DNA of 64,000 nucleotides from Crossiella cryophila (GTDB lineage: Bacteria > Actinomycetota > Actinomycetes > Mycobacteriales > Pseudonocardiaceae): positions 8,891,501-8,955,500 of the forward strand of contig NZ_JACHMH010000001.1 in the NCBI RefSeq assembly GCF_014204915.1, written 5' to 3'. The first letter of the stretch is position 1; every line of letters starts with the position of its first letter. Under the pieces are notes generated by a model. It searched no databases, was not told the origin of the DNA, and was given only the letters and a program-made list of their open reading frames with translations. The position numbers were made by a program, and so were the translations under genes. Of this stretch, positions 27,755 through 37,037 are shown one piece after another.

Positions 27755-28966
27755 TCACCTGGGCGCGAAATCGCGGACGGTCAGGGCGGCGGCCAGGATG
27801 CGGGCGCCGGCCGGGTCGGCCGGGCTGTGGCCGGTGAGGGTGGCGATCCGGCGCAGCCGGTAGTTCAGCGTGTTGCGGTGGATGTGCAGTTCGGCCGCGC
27901 TCTGGCTCCGGTTGTGGCCGGTGCCCAGGAAGGTGCGCAGGGTCCACAGCAGGTCCTGGTGCGCGGCGAGCTGGTCCAGGATGCGGTGCAGGCGTTCCCG
28001 GCCGGGGCCCGGTCGGCAGAGCTGGTATTCGAGCAGCACGTCGTCGAGTTGGTAGGCGCCGGGTGGGCGGCCAAGGCGGGTGGCCAGGTCGGAGATGTCG
28101 GTGGCCTCGTCCACAGCGTGCGGGATCTCGGCCCGGCTGGGTGCGGTGGCGACGCCGGTGAGCAGGGTGGTGCCCGCGGCCAGGTGCAGGCGGTCGGCCA
28201 GGGTGAGGGCGGCGGCGACCTGGTTGGGGGTGTCCGGGTCGTCGGCGGGGAGTAGCAGGGTGCCGCCGGTGTGGTTGAAGGCGGCCAGGGCGTGTGCGGG
28301 GAGTTCGGCCTGCAGGCGGCGGACCAGGGCACGGGCCGCGAGTTGCAGGTCGGTGCCGTCGGTGTGCGGGGGTGGGCCCAGGCGCAGGTGCAGCACCAGG
28401 TGGGTGTGTGCCAGGGCCAGGCCGAGGCGTTCGGCCAGGGGTTCGGCGGGGGCGCCGGTGAGCAGCGCGGTGACCAGGGCGCGGCGGGACTCGCGGTGTT
28501 CGGCGTCCAGGGCCTGTTGTTCGTGCAGGTAGGAGGCTGCCACGGCGGGCACGGCGACGCTGAGGTAGCTGAACAGGCCGGGCACGCTGGCCGCCAGCTC
28601 CGGGATCTCCTCGGGTTCGGCGAGCGCGGCCATCGCCTCCCAGCCGACCTGGGCGGCGATGTGATAGGTGCTCAGCACCACGTCCAGGGGCACGCCCTGC
28701 TGGGCGCGGCGGATGGCGGCGGCGATCTGCTCGGTCAGCTCATCGGGTCGCGGCGGGCGTTGTTCGCGCAGGCAGCGCAGGTAGAGGTGCAGGTTGAGGG
28801 CGATGGCCGCGCTGATCTCCTGGCTGACCAGCTGTGGTGGCAGCTGCTGGTAGCCGGCGGCCCTGGCGATGAAGGCGGCCAGCACCTGTTCGGCGATCCG
28901 CGGGATCCGCTGCTCGGCCCGCCGGTACAGCGCCGCCCGTGGGTCGGGCGCGGGTAAGTCCACCAC
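27755..28966 (-). CDS. PucR/CdaR-type transcriptional regulator
   Basis: About 403 residues. The C-terminus carries the PucR-family HTH (TLRTFLGTGHNRSQSAAELH then IHRNTLNYRLRRI, near residues 340-380), and the middle is a GGDEF-like/RsbRD-like helical region. I prefer GTG 28966 over GTG 29041 because the extra N-terminal codons (GTA, GCA, ATT, CTT) do not look coding. A TTA leucine codon (28955-28957) is the fourth codon from the preferred start. Such regulators often control catabolic or transport genes next door; here the neighbours are unknown proteins, so no target is suggested. Confidence 0.83.
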   Translation of the reverse strand: MVDLPAPDPRAALYRRAEQRIPRIAEQVLAAFIARAAGYQQLPPQLVSQEISAAIALNLHLYLRCLREQRPPRPDELTEQIAAAIRRAQQGVPLDVVLSTYHIAAQVGWEAMAALAEPEEIPELAASVPGLFSYLSVAVPAVAASYLHEQQALDAEHRESRRALVTALLTGAPAEPLAERLGLALAHTHLVLHLRLGPPPHTDGTDLQLAARALVRRLQAELPAHALAAFNHTGGTLLLPADDPDTPNQVAAALTLADRLHLAAGTTLLTGVATAPSRAEIPHAVDEATDISDLATRLGRPPGAYQLDDVLLEYQLCRPGPGRERLHRILDQLAAHQDLLWTLRTFLGTGHNRSQSAAELHIHRNTLNYRLRRIATLTGHSPADPAGARILAAALTVRDFAPR

Positions 28967-29155
28967 CGCCTGAGCCTTGCCGACCGTTGCGGTAAGCGCA
29001 ATCCACCCTGCGGCTGCTACCCAGGTAGGCAGCCGCACCAATGGCGACCGCCCGGATTGTGCAGCTGCCCAGCAGTCCTCCCCTGATCGAGCGATGCGCG
29101 ACTTTCGTTGCGGGCGCCGGAGGCAGAATCGTGGGCTCCAGGCGGCGGGAGGACG

Positions 29156-29491
29156 ATGGGACAGGATGAGGGTACCGTGCCCAAGTCGGTGGCCGAGTGC
29201 ATGAAACTACTGCGGCGCAAGGGTTTTCGCCAAAGCCTGGTACGGGACGAGGTGGCCAGGACTGATGCGGTGATGTTCAACCGGGTCTGGCGCGGGGTGC
29301 GCGAGACCGTGCTGGCCTACTCCGAGTCCGAGGCGCTGGCCTACCGGGTGCGCACGGACGACGCGGACGCGGCGGATCCGTTCACGGTGGACCCGGACCA
29401 GCGGATGTGGCACCACGGCGGCGAGTTCCTGGACGTGGCCAGGCAACTGCTGGCGCTGCCCCCGCCACCCGGGCACAGCGTCTTCGGCTAG
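29156..29491 (+). CDS. Small uncharacterised basic protein, 111 aa
   Basis: MGQDEGTVPKSVAECMKLLR at the N-terminus, then RKGFRQSLVRDEVARTDAVMFNRVW and an acidic middle (TDDADAADPFTVDPDQ). No signal peptide, membrane segment or family motif that I recognise. ATG 29156 has GGGAGGA 3-9 nt upstream. The first 45 residues are Lys/Arg-rich and helical, and could bind nucleic acid; that is a guess. Its stop is followed within 11 nt by a GTGTTGGCC-type repeat array. Confidence 0.65.
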   Translation: MGQDEGTVPKSVAECMKLLRRKGFRQSLVRDEVARTDAVMFNRVWRGVRETVLAYSESEALAYRVRTDDADAADPFTVDPDQRMWHHGGEFLDVARQLLALPPPPGHSVFG

Positions 29492-29501
29492 CCGCCCGTC
29501 C

Positions 29502-29561
29502 ACAACGGCCAACACGGCGTACGACAACGGCCAACACTGCGTACAAGAACGGCCAACACGC
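29502..29561. repeat. 22-bp tandem repeat, three units (GTGTTGGCC family)
   Basis: Three direct copies, at about 29503, 29525 and 29548, of the unit CAACGGCCAACACnGCGTAC, the reverse complement of the core found at 47951 and 57685. The array begins 11 nt after the stop of the small gene at 29156-29491 and runs into a G-quadruplex-type tract, all within the 96-bp convergent gap with the GH78 gene. Confidence 0.85.
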
Positions 29562-29587
29562 GGGTTGGGGTTGGGTTGGGGTTGGGG
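29562..29587 (+). other. G-quadruplex-forming TTGGGG-like tract
   Basis: Five G-tracts of 3-4 bases separated only by TT (29562-29564, 29567-29570, 29573-29575, 29578-29581, 29584-29587) end directly at the GH78 stop codon. The two-base loops fit a very stable G4 in the plus strand and in the RNA of the upstream small gene; the GH78 transcript carries the C-rich complement. It may end or stabilise transcripts. Confidence 0.8.
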
Positions 29588-32500
29588 TCAGGTTTTGGTG
29601 GTGAAGGTCCAGGTGCCGGAGCCGACTTCGTATTCCGCGTGGCGTGGGGTGGCGCGGAGGCGGGTGGCGCCGGGTGGGGCGGTGGTCTCGCCGAGGGGCA
29701 GGTGGATCTCGGCGGTGGCGCCGACCGGGACGGTGGCGGTGAGGGTCAGGCCGGTGGGGGTTTTGGCCCAGCTGACGCCGGCCTGGCCGCGGACGGTGCT
29801 GATGCCGGTGCGGGCCCAGTCCACGCCGGTGCGGGCGTCGGGGCGGATCAGGAAACGCTCATAGCCGTTGGAGAGGGGGCGCAGGCCGCCGACGTTCTCG
29901 TACAGCCACTGGGTGACGGTGCCCTGGAAGTAGTGGTTGCGGGAGCGGGAGTCCTTGTGCCACATCTCCCACATGGTGTCCGCGCCCTGGTCGATCCAGT
30001 AGCCCCAGCTCGGTTCGGTGCGCTGTACGGCGATGGCGTGTGCGAGGTCGGCGTGGCCGTGTGCGGTGAGCACCGGCAGCAGCACGCTGGTGCCCAGGCA
30101 GCCGGTGTTGAGGTGGTTGCCGCGCCTGCGGATGTCGGCGGCCAGACTGTCCACAACGGACTGCACTGATTCCGGTGGCACCAGGCCGAAGGCGAGCGGG
30201 ATGGCGTTGCTGGTCTGCCGGTAGCCCTGGTCGCGGTCGCTGTTGTAGTGGCCGCCGCGCAGGAAGGTGCGGTTGAGGGTGTCCCTGGCCGCGTCGGCGA
30301 CCGATCGGTAGCGGGCCGCGATGTCCTTGTGCCCCAGCATCTCCCCCAGTTCGGCCACGCCGATCAGGGCGCGGTGCAGGTAGGCGGTGGCGGTGAGGCG
30401 GTTGTCCTCGGGGGCCACGCCCCAGGGCGCGTCCGGGGGCAGGAAGTCGCCGAGGGCGGTCAGCGCGAGGCCGTCGCGCATCCGGTTGATCTCCCAGTCC
30501 AGGTAGCCGGTGAGCGCGGGCCAGTGCTCGGCGGCCAGCCGGTCATCGCCGTACCAGCGGTGCATTTCCCTGGCCAGGAACGGGAACACGGTGGTCCACT
30601 CGGGGGTGGGGGCGAGTTGCCGGTAGCCCCAGCGGCCGCCGTTGGGCACGATCACCGGGACCTGACCGGCGGCGTCCTGGGCATCGGCCAGATCGCCCAC
30701 CCACTTGGCGAAGAATCGTTGCATGCCAAAGGCGTAGGCCATGCTGGGCGCGCCTACCTGGGCGTCGCCGGTCCAGCCGTTCTTCTCGTACTTGGGGGTG
30801 TCGGTGGGCAGTGCGTGCAGGTTGTTCACGATGGTGCGCCGCATCATCCGGTCCAGTTGCTCGAACATCGGTTCACTGCACCGGAATTCGCTGACCTCGG
30901 GCACATCGCTGTGCACCAGCCTGCCGAGCACCTGCTCCGGTCGCGGGCCGGTGATCTCGACGTAGCGGAAGCCCTTGTAGGAGAAGCGGGGTTCCCAGGT
31001 CTCCGCGCCGGTGCCGGCGGTGATGTACTCGTCGCGTTGCTGGCGCAGGTCCTTGACGTGTTCGTTGACCGACTGCACGCTGCCGTCCGGGTTGAGTTTC
31101 TCCCCGTGCAGCAGGGAGATCCGGGTTCCGGCGGGGGCGCGGACGGTGATCTGGGTCCAGCCCGCCATGGTGCGGCCCATGTCGGCCACGTGCACGCCGG
31201 GCCGCAACTCGGTGATGCTGGCCGGGCGGATGGTCTCGGTGATCCGGATGGGTTCGTTGGGCTGGGCGCGCAGGGCGCCGGTGGGGGCGGGCAGGGTGCG
31301 GGCGGCGGTCCACGGGCCGGGGGTGTGCCGGGCGTCGTGGGTTTCGCCGGAGTACAGGGAGTTGACCCTGGTGTGGCTGTCGGTGATCCGCCAGGTCCCG
31401 TCGGTGCCGATGGTGGTGCGGGCGCCGCCGGGGTGCTCGATCTCCAGCTGGGCCAGCAGTCTGGGTTCGCCGTGCCACTTGGCCAGGTGCCAGTCCCACA
31501 CGTTGATCGTGGTGAGGCCGTAGAACCCGCGGCCCAGGGTGACGTCGAGCTGGTTGTCGCCCTGGCGGAGTTGCCCGGTGATGTCGTGCACGGCGTAGAG
31601 CACGGTCTTGTCGTAGCCGGTGAAACCCGGGTCCAGGACCTGGTCGCCGATCCGGCCGCCGTTGAGCTGGGCCTCGTAGTAGGCCAGGCCGCTGATGTAG
31701 AGGCGGGCCCGCAGTACCGGGCGGTCGAGGCGGAAGTCCTTGCGCAGCAACGGTGCCGGTTGCTGGGTGGCGGGCACGGTGACGTTGCGGCCCCAGGGGC
31801 CCTCGCCGTAGCGGGCCAGCACGGTGGCGACCGGCCAGGCACTGTCGTCGTAGCCGGGGCTGGTCCAGCCGGGGTGCGCGGTGTCGGTGGCCCGCCAGCC
31901 GGGGCCGGTGAGCAGTTCGACGGTGCGGCCGTCGGCGAGTTCGACGATCAGGCGCAGCAGCAGACCGGCCGGGCCACCGCGGTTGGCGGCCTCGGCGGCC
32001 AGGGTCAGCGCGGATCCGGCCGTGCGGGCCACCTCGGTGACGTCGACCAGGTGCGCGGCCGCCCAGGAGTTACCGGAGGCCATGGCGGACAACACTTCCC
32101 GGCCGTGCAGGTGCACGGTGAGGTTGTCGTCGGCGGTGGCCACCAGGGTGGCCTTGCGGACCTCGTCGGGCAGGTCGAGGGTGGCGCGGAACCAGCGGGA
32201 ACCCAGGGGCGCGGTGCTCAGCGTCCAGCCGGGGCCGCCGATCCAGGACGCCGGGTCGGCCCCCGGCGGCGGAGGTGGCGCGGTCGCGCCGATCCAGTCC
32301 GCGGCCCACGGCCTGCCGAGCTGTCCGGTCTCCCACCAGGCCGGGGTGCTCCAGGCCGAGGGCCGGTTGTCGCCGTCCCAGACCCGGACCCGCCAGTGGT
32401 AGCGGGTGCGGGGTTTGAGCGCGGGGCCGTCGTAGTGGATGCCGAGGGTGCGGGATGAGCGCACGGGTCCGCTGTCCCAGTGCGGGCGGCGGTCCTCGAA

Positions 32501-32767
32501 CCGGCCGGGGTCGGTGACCACCTGGACCTGGTAGGCGGTCTGGGTGGCGCCGTTGCGGTCGGCCCGCAAGATCCAGGCCAGCCTGGGCTTGTCGACGTCG
32601 GTGCCCAGGGGGTTGGTCGCGTACTCCACGGTGAGCCGGTCGACGGTCAGCGCGCTCACGGCCGTGTCCTCCCCCGCCTCGGCGATCTCGCCACTCGACA
32701 GTGCCACCGCCGCCGCGCCCGCGCCAGCGCCGCGCAGGAAGTTCCGCCGGTTCACCCGCCTGGCCAT
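29588..32767 (-). CDS. Secreted GH78 alpha-L-rhamnosidase
   Basis: 1059 residues. A Tat signal with twin arginines (ARRVNRRNFLRGAGAGAAAV) exports the folded enzyme. The multi-domain layout of GH78 follows: an N-terminal fibronectin-like domain (about 45-160), a carbohydrate-binding-like domain (about 175-330), bacterial alpha-L-rhamnosidase N-domain (LRKDFRLDRPVLRARLYISG), the (alpha/alpha)6 barrel (TPKYEKNGWTGDAQVGAPSM, about 680-700, with acidic catalytic residues) and a C-terminal beta-sandwich. It hydrolyses terminal alpha-L-rhamnose from plant glycosides or polysaccharides, feeding the rha operon 3 kb away. ATG 32767 has GGGAGG upstream; a GTCCACAGTGGAC palindrome lies 29 bp ahead of the start. 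Confidence 0.94.
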   Translation of the reverse strand: MARRVNRRNFLRGAGAGAAAVALSSGEIAEAGEDTAVSALTVDRLTVEYATNPLGTDVDKPRLAWILRADRNGATQTAYQVQVVTDPGRFEDRRPHWDSGPVRSSRTLGIHYDGPALKPRTRYHWRVRVWDGDNRPSAWSTPAWWETGQLGRPWAADWIGATAPPPPPGADPASWIGGPGWTLSTAPLGSRWFRATLDLPDEVRKATLVATADDNLTVHLHGREVLSAMASGNSWAAAHLVDVTEVARTAGSALTLAAEAANRGGPAGLLLRLIVELADGRTVELLTGPGWRATDTAHPGWTSPGYDDSAWPVATVLARYGEGPWGRNVTVPATQQPAPLLRKDFRLDRPVLRARLYISGLAYYEAQLNGGRIGDQVLDPGFTGYDKTVLYAVHDITGQLRQGDNQLDVTLGRGFYGLTTINVWDWHLAKWHGEPRLLAQLEIEHPGGARTTIGTDGTWRITDSHTRVNSLYSGETHDARHTPGPWTAARTLPAPTGALRAQPNEPIRITETIRPASITELRPGVHVADMGRTMAGWTQITVRAPAGTRISLLHGEKLNPDGSVQSVNEHVKDLRQQRDEYITAGTGAETWEPRFSYKGFRYVEITGPRPEQVLGRLVHSDVPEVSEFRCSEPMFEQLDRMMRRTIVNNLHALPTDTPKYEKNGWTGDAQVGAPSMAYAFGMQRFFAKWVGDLADAQDAAGQVPVIVPNGGRWGYRQLAPTPEWTTVFPFLAREMHRWYGDDRLAAEHWPALTGYLDWEINRMRDGLALTALGDFLPPDAPWGVAPEDNRLTATAYLHRALIGVAELGEMLGHKDIAARYRSVADAARDTLNRTFLRGGHYNSDRDQGYRQTSNAIPLAFGLVPPESVQSVVDSLAADIRRRGNHLNTGCLGTSVLLPVLTAHGHADLAHAIAVQRTEPSWGYWIDQGADTMWEMWHKDSRSRNHYFQGTVTQWLYENVGGLRPLSNGYERFLIRPDARTGVDWARTGISTVRGQAGVSWAKTPTGLTLTATVPVGATAEIHLPLGETTAPPGATRLRATPRHAEYEVGSGTWTFTTKT

Positions 32768-32925
32768 GCCCGCCTCCCGTGACCCCGACCGCTTTGTCCA
32801 CAGTGGACAATGCTGGGCCGGTGCCGCCCGGACACGGACGATAGGGAGGCCGGTGCGCGGCAACAATCACGCTGACCGGTGTTGGTCAGCCGCGAACGGG
32901 TGAGCTTGGCTGGCAGACTGGGCTG

Positions 32926-33759
32926 ATGCCGCAGTCCGAGGCCGTCCGTATCGCCGCTCGTTACCTGGCCACCGCCGATCGCCTGCTCCCCGGCAAGATC
33001 GTCGGCTGCTACCTGATCGGCTCGGCCGCGCTGGGCGCCTGGCGGGCCGGGCGCAGCGATGTCGACTTCATCGCGGTGCTCGACGGCGACCGCGGTGAAC
33101 GCGAGTTACGCCGGTTGCGGATGCTGCACATCGCGGGCAACCTGCGCACCGCCGGGCGGGCGCTGCTTCGGGCCGACCCGAGTATCCCCGGCACCATGAA
33201 CGGCGCTTTTGCGGCGGCCGAGGACATGAACAAGCCGGTCACCCGGATCCGGCCGTTGGCCGCGCACAGCGGGCGAACTTTCAAGCGGGGCGCGGGTTTC
33301 GACGTGAACCCGGTGATGTGGAAGGTGCTCCTGGAGGGCGGGATCCCGGTGCGCGGGGACTCCCCGGACCGGCTCGGGCTGGACCCGGAACCCGGGCGGC
33401 TGCGGGACTGGAACCTGGACCAGTTGCGCGGTCACTGGCAGGACTGGGCGCGCCGGTGCGTGACCGATCCGCCAAGGGACAAGCCGCTGATCCCGGCGCA
33501 CCGGCAGGCCCTGGCCAGGGTGCTCGGTCCGCCGCGGCTGCACCACACCATCGCCACCGGCGGGGTGATCGCCAAGGAAACCGCGGCCGAGTACGCCATG
33601 GACACCTTCGACGCGCGCTGGCACCCGATGTTGCGGGCCGCGCTGGCCCAGCGCACCGGCGAGCCGGGCCCCGAATTCCCGGAGCCCGGCCGATTACCGC
33701 GACTGGCCGGTGAGTTCACCCTGGAAGTGATCGCGGCCGCGGCACGGTTGGCGCAATGA
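32926..33759 (+). CDS. Nucleotidyltransferase-fold protein
   Basis: 277 residues with the Pol-beta-type NTase signature GSAALGAWRAGRSDVDF (32-48), including the GS and DxD catalytic elements. The helical C-terminal domain (HWQDWARRCVTDPPRDKPLI, ATGGVIAKETAAEYAMDTFD) resembles that of aminoglycoside adenylyltransferases (ANT(3'')/DUF4111). This could be an antibiotic-modifying enzyme or a housekeeping NTase; activity cannot be inferred. Two TTA leucine codons are present (33106 and 33694), unusual at this GC content. It abuts the stop of the convergent LPMO gene. Confidence 0.82.
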   Translation: MPQSEAVRIAARYLATADRLLPGKIVGCYLIGSAALGAWRAGRSDVDFIAVLDGDRGERELRRLRMLHIAGNLRTAGRALLRADPSIPGTMNGAFAAAEDMNKPVTRIRPLAAHSGRTFKRGAGFDVNPVMWKVLLEGGIPVRGDSPDRLGLDPEPGRLRDWNLDQLRGHWQDWARRCVTDPPRDKPLIPAHRQALARVLGPPRLHHTIATGGVIAKETAAEYAMDTFDARWHPMLRAALAQRTGEPGPEFPEPGRLPRLAGEFTLEVIAAAARLAQ

Positions 33760-34365
33760 TCAGAAATTGACGTCGATGCACTGGTAGAACGCGTTGCCGG
33801 TGTCCGCGATATCCCACACCGCGAGGATCAGGTGCCTGCCGGACTTGCCGCCGGGCACCGTGCCGCTGTGCGAGACCGCGTTCGGCGGCCGCGCGCCACC
33901 GTTGTTGACGGTGATGAACGGGCTGGGATCCAGCGCGGCCCTGGTGAGTTTCGCGGTGGAGTTCCAGCCGTTGCGGGTGATGAAGTACTTGAACGAGGTG
34001 GTGGCGTGCGGCGCGGTCAGCCACCAGCTGAACGTGCGGCTCGCGCCGCTGGTCAGCTTGGTGGTGGGCCAGCTCCCGCCGCGCGGGTCGTCGAGCTGGG
34101 CGAACTGGCCGAGTCCGCCGGAACAAATGCTGCCGTCGGCAGGCCCGCGGGCCGGGAATCCCTTGGGTCCCTCGACACTTTGCGGTTCCCACTGGATCGG
34201 CCCGCAGTTCTTCGCGGTGCCGAGTTTGCAGAACTGGGCCCTGCTGTTCGGGTTGTTGGTGTATCCGTGCGCGCCTGCCGTGGCAGGCACCACGACGGAC
34301 AACGCCATCAGTGCCAGGCTCATGATGCCGACCAGAATTGATCGCTTGATCGGAGTGGTACGCAA
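33760..34365 (-). CDS. AA10 lytic polysaccharide monooxygenase
   Basis: 201 residues: a Sec signal peptide (1-32, cleavage before HGYT) exposes His33 as the mature N-terminal histidine. With His120 in WLTAPHATTSFKYF it forms the copper histidine brace of AA10 enzymes, which oxidatively cleave crystalline chitin or cellulose. Cysteines in AQFCK, KNCGP, SICSG and YQCID support the usual disulfides, and the final FYQCIDVNF is the family C-terminus. Single-domain, with no carbohydrate-binding module. Together with the GH78, GH92 and GH95 genes it gives the window a polysaccharide-degrading character. Confidence 0.95.
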   Translation of the reverse strand: MRTTPIKRSILVGIMSLALMALSVVVPATAGAHGYTNNPNSRAQFCKLGTAKNCGPIQWEPQSVEGPKGFPARGPADGSICSGGLGQFAQLDDPRGGSWPTTKLTSGASRTFSWWLTAPHATTSFKYFITRNGWNSTAKLTRAALDPSPFITVNNGGARPPNAVSHSGTVPGGKSGRHLILAVWDIADTGNAFYQCIDVNF

Positions 34366-34473
34366 GGCAACCTCCGCGATGTTTCCGGCGGCGGGGGTTG
34401 CACCTCATGATGACAGCGCGGCCGGATAACGCGGCAGCGACCAACGGGGGAATCAGGCCATCAATCGCGCTAA

Positions 34474-34511
34474 GGGCCGGGCGTTGTCGGAAATCGGACA
34501 ACACCCGGCCC
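34474..34511 (-). terminator. Probable terminator of gnd
   Basis: Inverted repeat with 15-bp arms and one mismatch (GGGCCGGGCGTTGTC at 34474-34488 against 34497-34511), 8-nt loop, 13 nt past the gnd stop. There is no U-tract, as usual in GC-rich actinobacteria. Confidence 0.75.
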
Positions 34512-34523
34512 CTGGCACCGGAA

Positions 34524-35987
34524 TCACTCGGCCTGTTCGGCCTTGTCCGGGGTGGCCCACAGGGTGTGGAAGGAGCCCTCGGCGTCCACCCGGCGGTAGG
34601 TGTGCGCGCCGAAGTTGTCCCGCAGGCCCTGGATCAGCGCGGCGGGCAGGCGGTTGCGGCGCAGGCCGTCGTAGTAGGCCAGCGAGGAGGAGAAGGCCGG
34701 GGAGGGCACGCCCTCGCGGACCGCGTCCACGACCACCCGGCGCCAGCTGTCCACGCCACTGGCCACGGCCTCGGCGAAGTAGGGCGCGACCAGCAGGCTG
34801 GGCAGGTCGGGGTTGGCGTCGTAGGACTCGCGGATGCGGTCCAGGAACCGGGCCCGGATGATGCAGCCACCGCGCCAGATGGTGGCGGTGGAGCCCAGGT
34901 CGATGTCCCAGCCGTACTCCTGGCTGCCCGCGCGGATGTGGTCGAAGCCCTGGGCGTAGGCGACCACCTTGGAGGCGTAGAGCGCCTTGCGCACGTCCTC
35001 GATGAAGGCGTCCCGGTCGCTGTCCTTGACCCAGCCCGCCCCGGCCTCGCCGCCGAATGCCTCGGCCGCGGCCGCGCGCTGGTCGGCGTGCCCGGACAGG
35101 GAGCGGGCGAAGGTGGCCTCGGCGATGCCGGTGATCGGCACGCCCAGGTCGAGGGCGCTCTGCACGGTCCAGCGGCCGGTGCCCTTCTGCTCGGCCTGGT
35201 CCTGCACCACGTCCACGAACGGCTTGCCGGTGCGGTGGTCGGTGTGCGCGAGCACGTCCGCGGTGATCTCGATCAGGAAGGACTCGAGGTCGCCCTCGTT
35301 CCAGCCGCGGAAGATCTCCGCGATCTCCGCCGGGGTGGCGCCGAGGCCGGCCCGGAGCAGGTCGTATGCCTCGGCGATGAGCTGCATGTCGGCGTACTCG
35401 ATGCCGTTGTGCACCATCTTGACGAAGTGACCGGCGCCGTCCGGGCCCACGTGCACGCAGCAGGTCTGGCCGTCGACCTTGGCCGCGATGGACTCGAAGA
35501 CCGGCCCGAGCCGCGCGTAGGACTCCTTGGACCCGCCGGGCATGATGCTCGGCCCGAGCAGCGCGCCCTCCTCGCCGCCGGAGACGCCGGTGCCGACGAA
35601 GTGCAGGCCCTTCTCCTTGAGCGCGGCCTCCCGGCGGCGGGTGTCGGCGAAGTGCGCGTTGCCGCAGTCGACCACGATGTCGCCGGGTTCGAGCAGCTCG
35701 GCCAGCTCGTCGATGACCGCGTCGGTCGGGCCGCCCGCCTTGACCATGACGATGGCCACCCTCGGCCGCTCCAGGGCGTCCACGAACTCGGCCAGGGTCT
35801 CCGCCGGGACGAAGGTGCCCTCGTCGCCGTGCTCGGCGACCAGGCTCTTCATCCGCTCCACCGACCGGTTGTGCACGGCGACCGGGTATCCGTTGCGGGC
35901 GAGGTTGCGGGCCAGGTTCCGGCCCATCACCGCCAACCCGGTCACCCCGATGCGTGCCGTCGCGGTCCTGGAGGTCTCGCTGCTCAT
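34524..35987 (-). CDS. gnd: 6-phosphogluconate dehydrogenase, decarboxylating
   Basis: 487 residues, the full-length dimeric form; oxidises 6-phosphogluconate to ribulose-5-phosphate with NADP in the pentose phosphate pathway. The Rossmann motif is IGVTGLAVMGRNLARNLARN (about 13-32, GLAVMG with NRS at the end of beta-2 for NADP). The substrate loop VGTGVSGGEEGALLGPSIMP and the signature VKMVHNGIEYADMQLIAEAY (catalytic Lys and Asn) are intact. ATG 35987 is used, with GTG 35996 an alternative. Monocistronic, with its own terminator. Confidence 0.96.
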   Translation of the reverse strand: MSSETSRTATARIGVTGLAVMGRNLARNLARNGYPVAVHNRSVERMKSLVAEHGDEGTFVPAETLAEFVDALERPRVAIVMVKAGGPTDAVIDELAELLEPGDIVVDCGNAHFADTRRREAALKEKGLHFVGTGVSGGEEGALLGPSIMPGGSKESYARLGPVFESIAAKVDGQTCCVHVGPDGAGHFVKMVHNGIEYADMQLIAEAYDLLRAGLGATPAEIAEIFRGWNEGDLESFLIEITADVLAHTDHRTGKPFVDVVQDQAEQKGTGRWTVQSALDLGVPITGIAEATFARSLSGHADQRAAAAEAFGGEAGAGWVKDSDRDAFIEDVRKALYASKVVAYAQGFDHIRAGSQEYGWDIDLGSTATIWRGGCIIRARFLDRIRESYDANPDLPSLLVAPYFAEAVASGVDSWRRVVVDAVREGVPSPAFSSSLAYYDGLRRNRLPAALIQGLRDNFGAHTYRRVDAEGSFHTLWATPDKAEQAE

Positions 35988-36083
35988 CCTGCCCACCGTT
36001 CCGTGTCTGTGGCTGGTGCTACCTAGCGCAACGCCAACCCTGCCACCCGTACTCCCTGTTCAACGTTCGGGATCCAGGATCGT

Positions 36084-37037
36084 TCACGAAGAGGCCCCGC
36101 GCAGCGCACGAGCGAGCGCGCCGAGCATGTCGTCGCGCATGCGGACGGTGACCGCGGCGTCCTTGACCACCCCGGAGCCGTGGAAGGTGCCCGGGTAGAG
36201 GTGCAGTTCGGTGTGCACCCCGGCCTGGACCAGTCGCTGCGCGTAGTCGATGCCCTCGTCCCGGAGCGGGTCGAACTCGCAGGTGGCCACGAAGGCGGGC
36301 GGCAGGCCGGACAGGTCGGTGGCGCGGGCGGGGGCTGCGTAGGGGGAGACCTCCGCGGTGCCGCGTTTGCCCTCGCCGAGGTAGTAGTCCCAGCTCATGA
36401 TCGCGCCGGGGCGGTGCCAGAGCGGGGTGTCGGTGTAGGCGGTCATGGACGGGGTGGTCAGCCGGTCGTCGAGTTCGGGGATGTTGAGCAGCTGGAAGAC
36501 CAGTTTGGGGCCACTGCGGTCCCTGGCGAGCAGGGCGACCGCGGCGGAGAGGCCACCGCCCGCGCTGTCCCCGCCGACCGCGATCCGGTCCGGGTCCACG
36601 CCCAGCTCGGCCGCGTTCTTCGCGGTCCACTCCAGGGTGGCGTAGCAGTCCTCCAGACCCGCCGGGAACGGGTGTTCCGGGGCGAGGCGGTAGTCCATGG
36701 CGACCACGACCGCGCCGATCTCGTCGGCGATCTGCAGCGCGCTGCCCTCGGCGGTGTCCAGGTCGCCGAGCACGAACCCGCCGCCGTGGATGTAGACCAG
36801 CGCCGGCCGAGGGCCGGGTTCGCTGGTGGGGGTGTAGACGCGGACGGTGACCTCGGGCGCGTCCGCGGGACCGGGGATGGTCAGCTCGCGGATCTCGACC
36901 GGGTTGACCGGGGTCGGCCGCGGGCTCTGCGCGGTCATCTCGACCATCCGGGCCCGCACCGTGGCCAGGTCCGACATCGGCAGTTCCGGGGCCATGGCCA
37001 GCCAGGTGGCCAGTTCCGGGTCGATCGCGTAAGTCAT
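36084..37037 (-). CDS. Alpha/beta-hydrolase of the hormone-sensitive lipase family
   Basis: 317-residue cytosolic esterase/lipase. The oxyanion motif HGGGF (about 85-89) and nucleophile GDSAGG (about 154-159) are followed by Asp in ATCEFDPLRDEG (about 254) and His in LYPGTFHGSG (about 285), so the catalytic triad is complete. The start is ATG 37037 (MTYAIDPELATWLAMAPELP), the normal N-terminus of these enzymes; upstream codons look non-coding. It probably acts on short-chain esters; the physiological substrate is unknown. It is divergent from a PucR-like regulator starting at 37130, a pairing that suggests control of the esterase. Confidence 0.92.
   Translation of the reverse strand: MTYAIDPELATWLAMAPELPMSDLATVRARMVEMTAQSPRPTPVNPVEIRELTIPGPADAPEVTVRVYTPTSEPGPRPALVYIHGGGFVLGDLDTAEGSALQIADEIGAVVVAMDYRLAPEHPFPAGLEDCYATLEWTAKNAAELGVDPDRIAVGGDSAGGGLSAAVALLARDRSGPKLVFQLLNIPELDDRLTTPSMTAYTDTPLWHRPGAIMSWDYYLGEGKRGTAEVSPYAAPARATDLSGLPPAFVATCEFDPLRDEGIDYAQRLVQAGVHTELHLYPGTFHGSGVVKDAAVTVRMRDDMLGALARALRGASS

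Noticed and set aside
28967-29041. The longer PucR start at GTG 29041
   Set aside because: The 25 extra codons have A/T-rich third positions unlike the rest of the gene.
30248-32458. A 736-codon plus-strand open frame opposite the GH78 gene
   Set aside because: Gly/Val/His/Gln-rich text typical of an antisense shadow; GH78 motifs are clear on the other strand.
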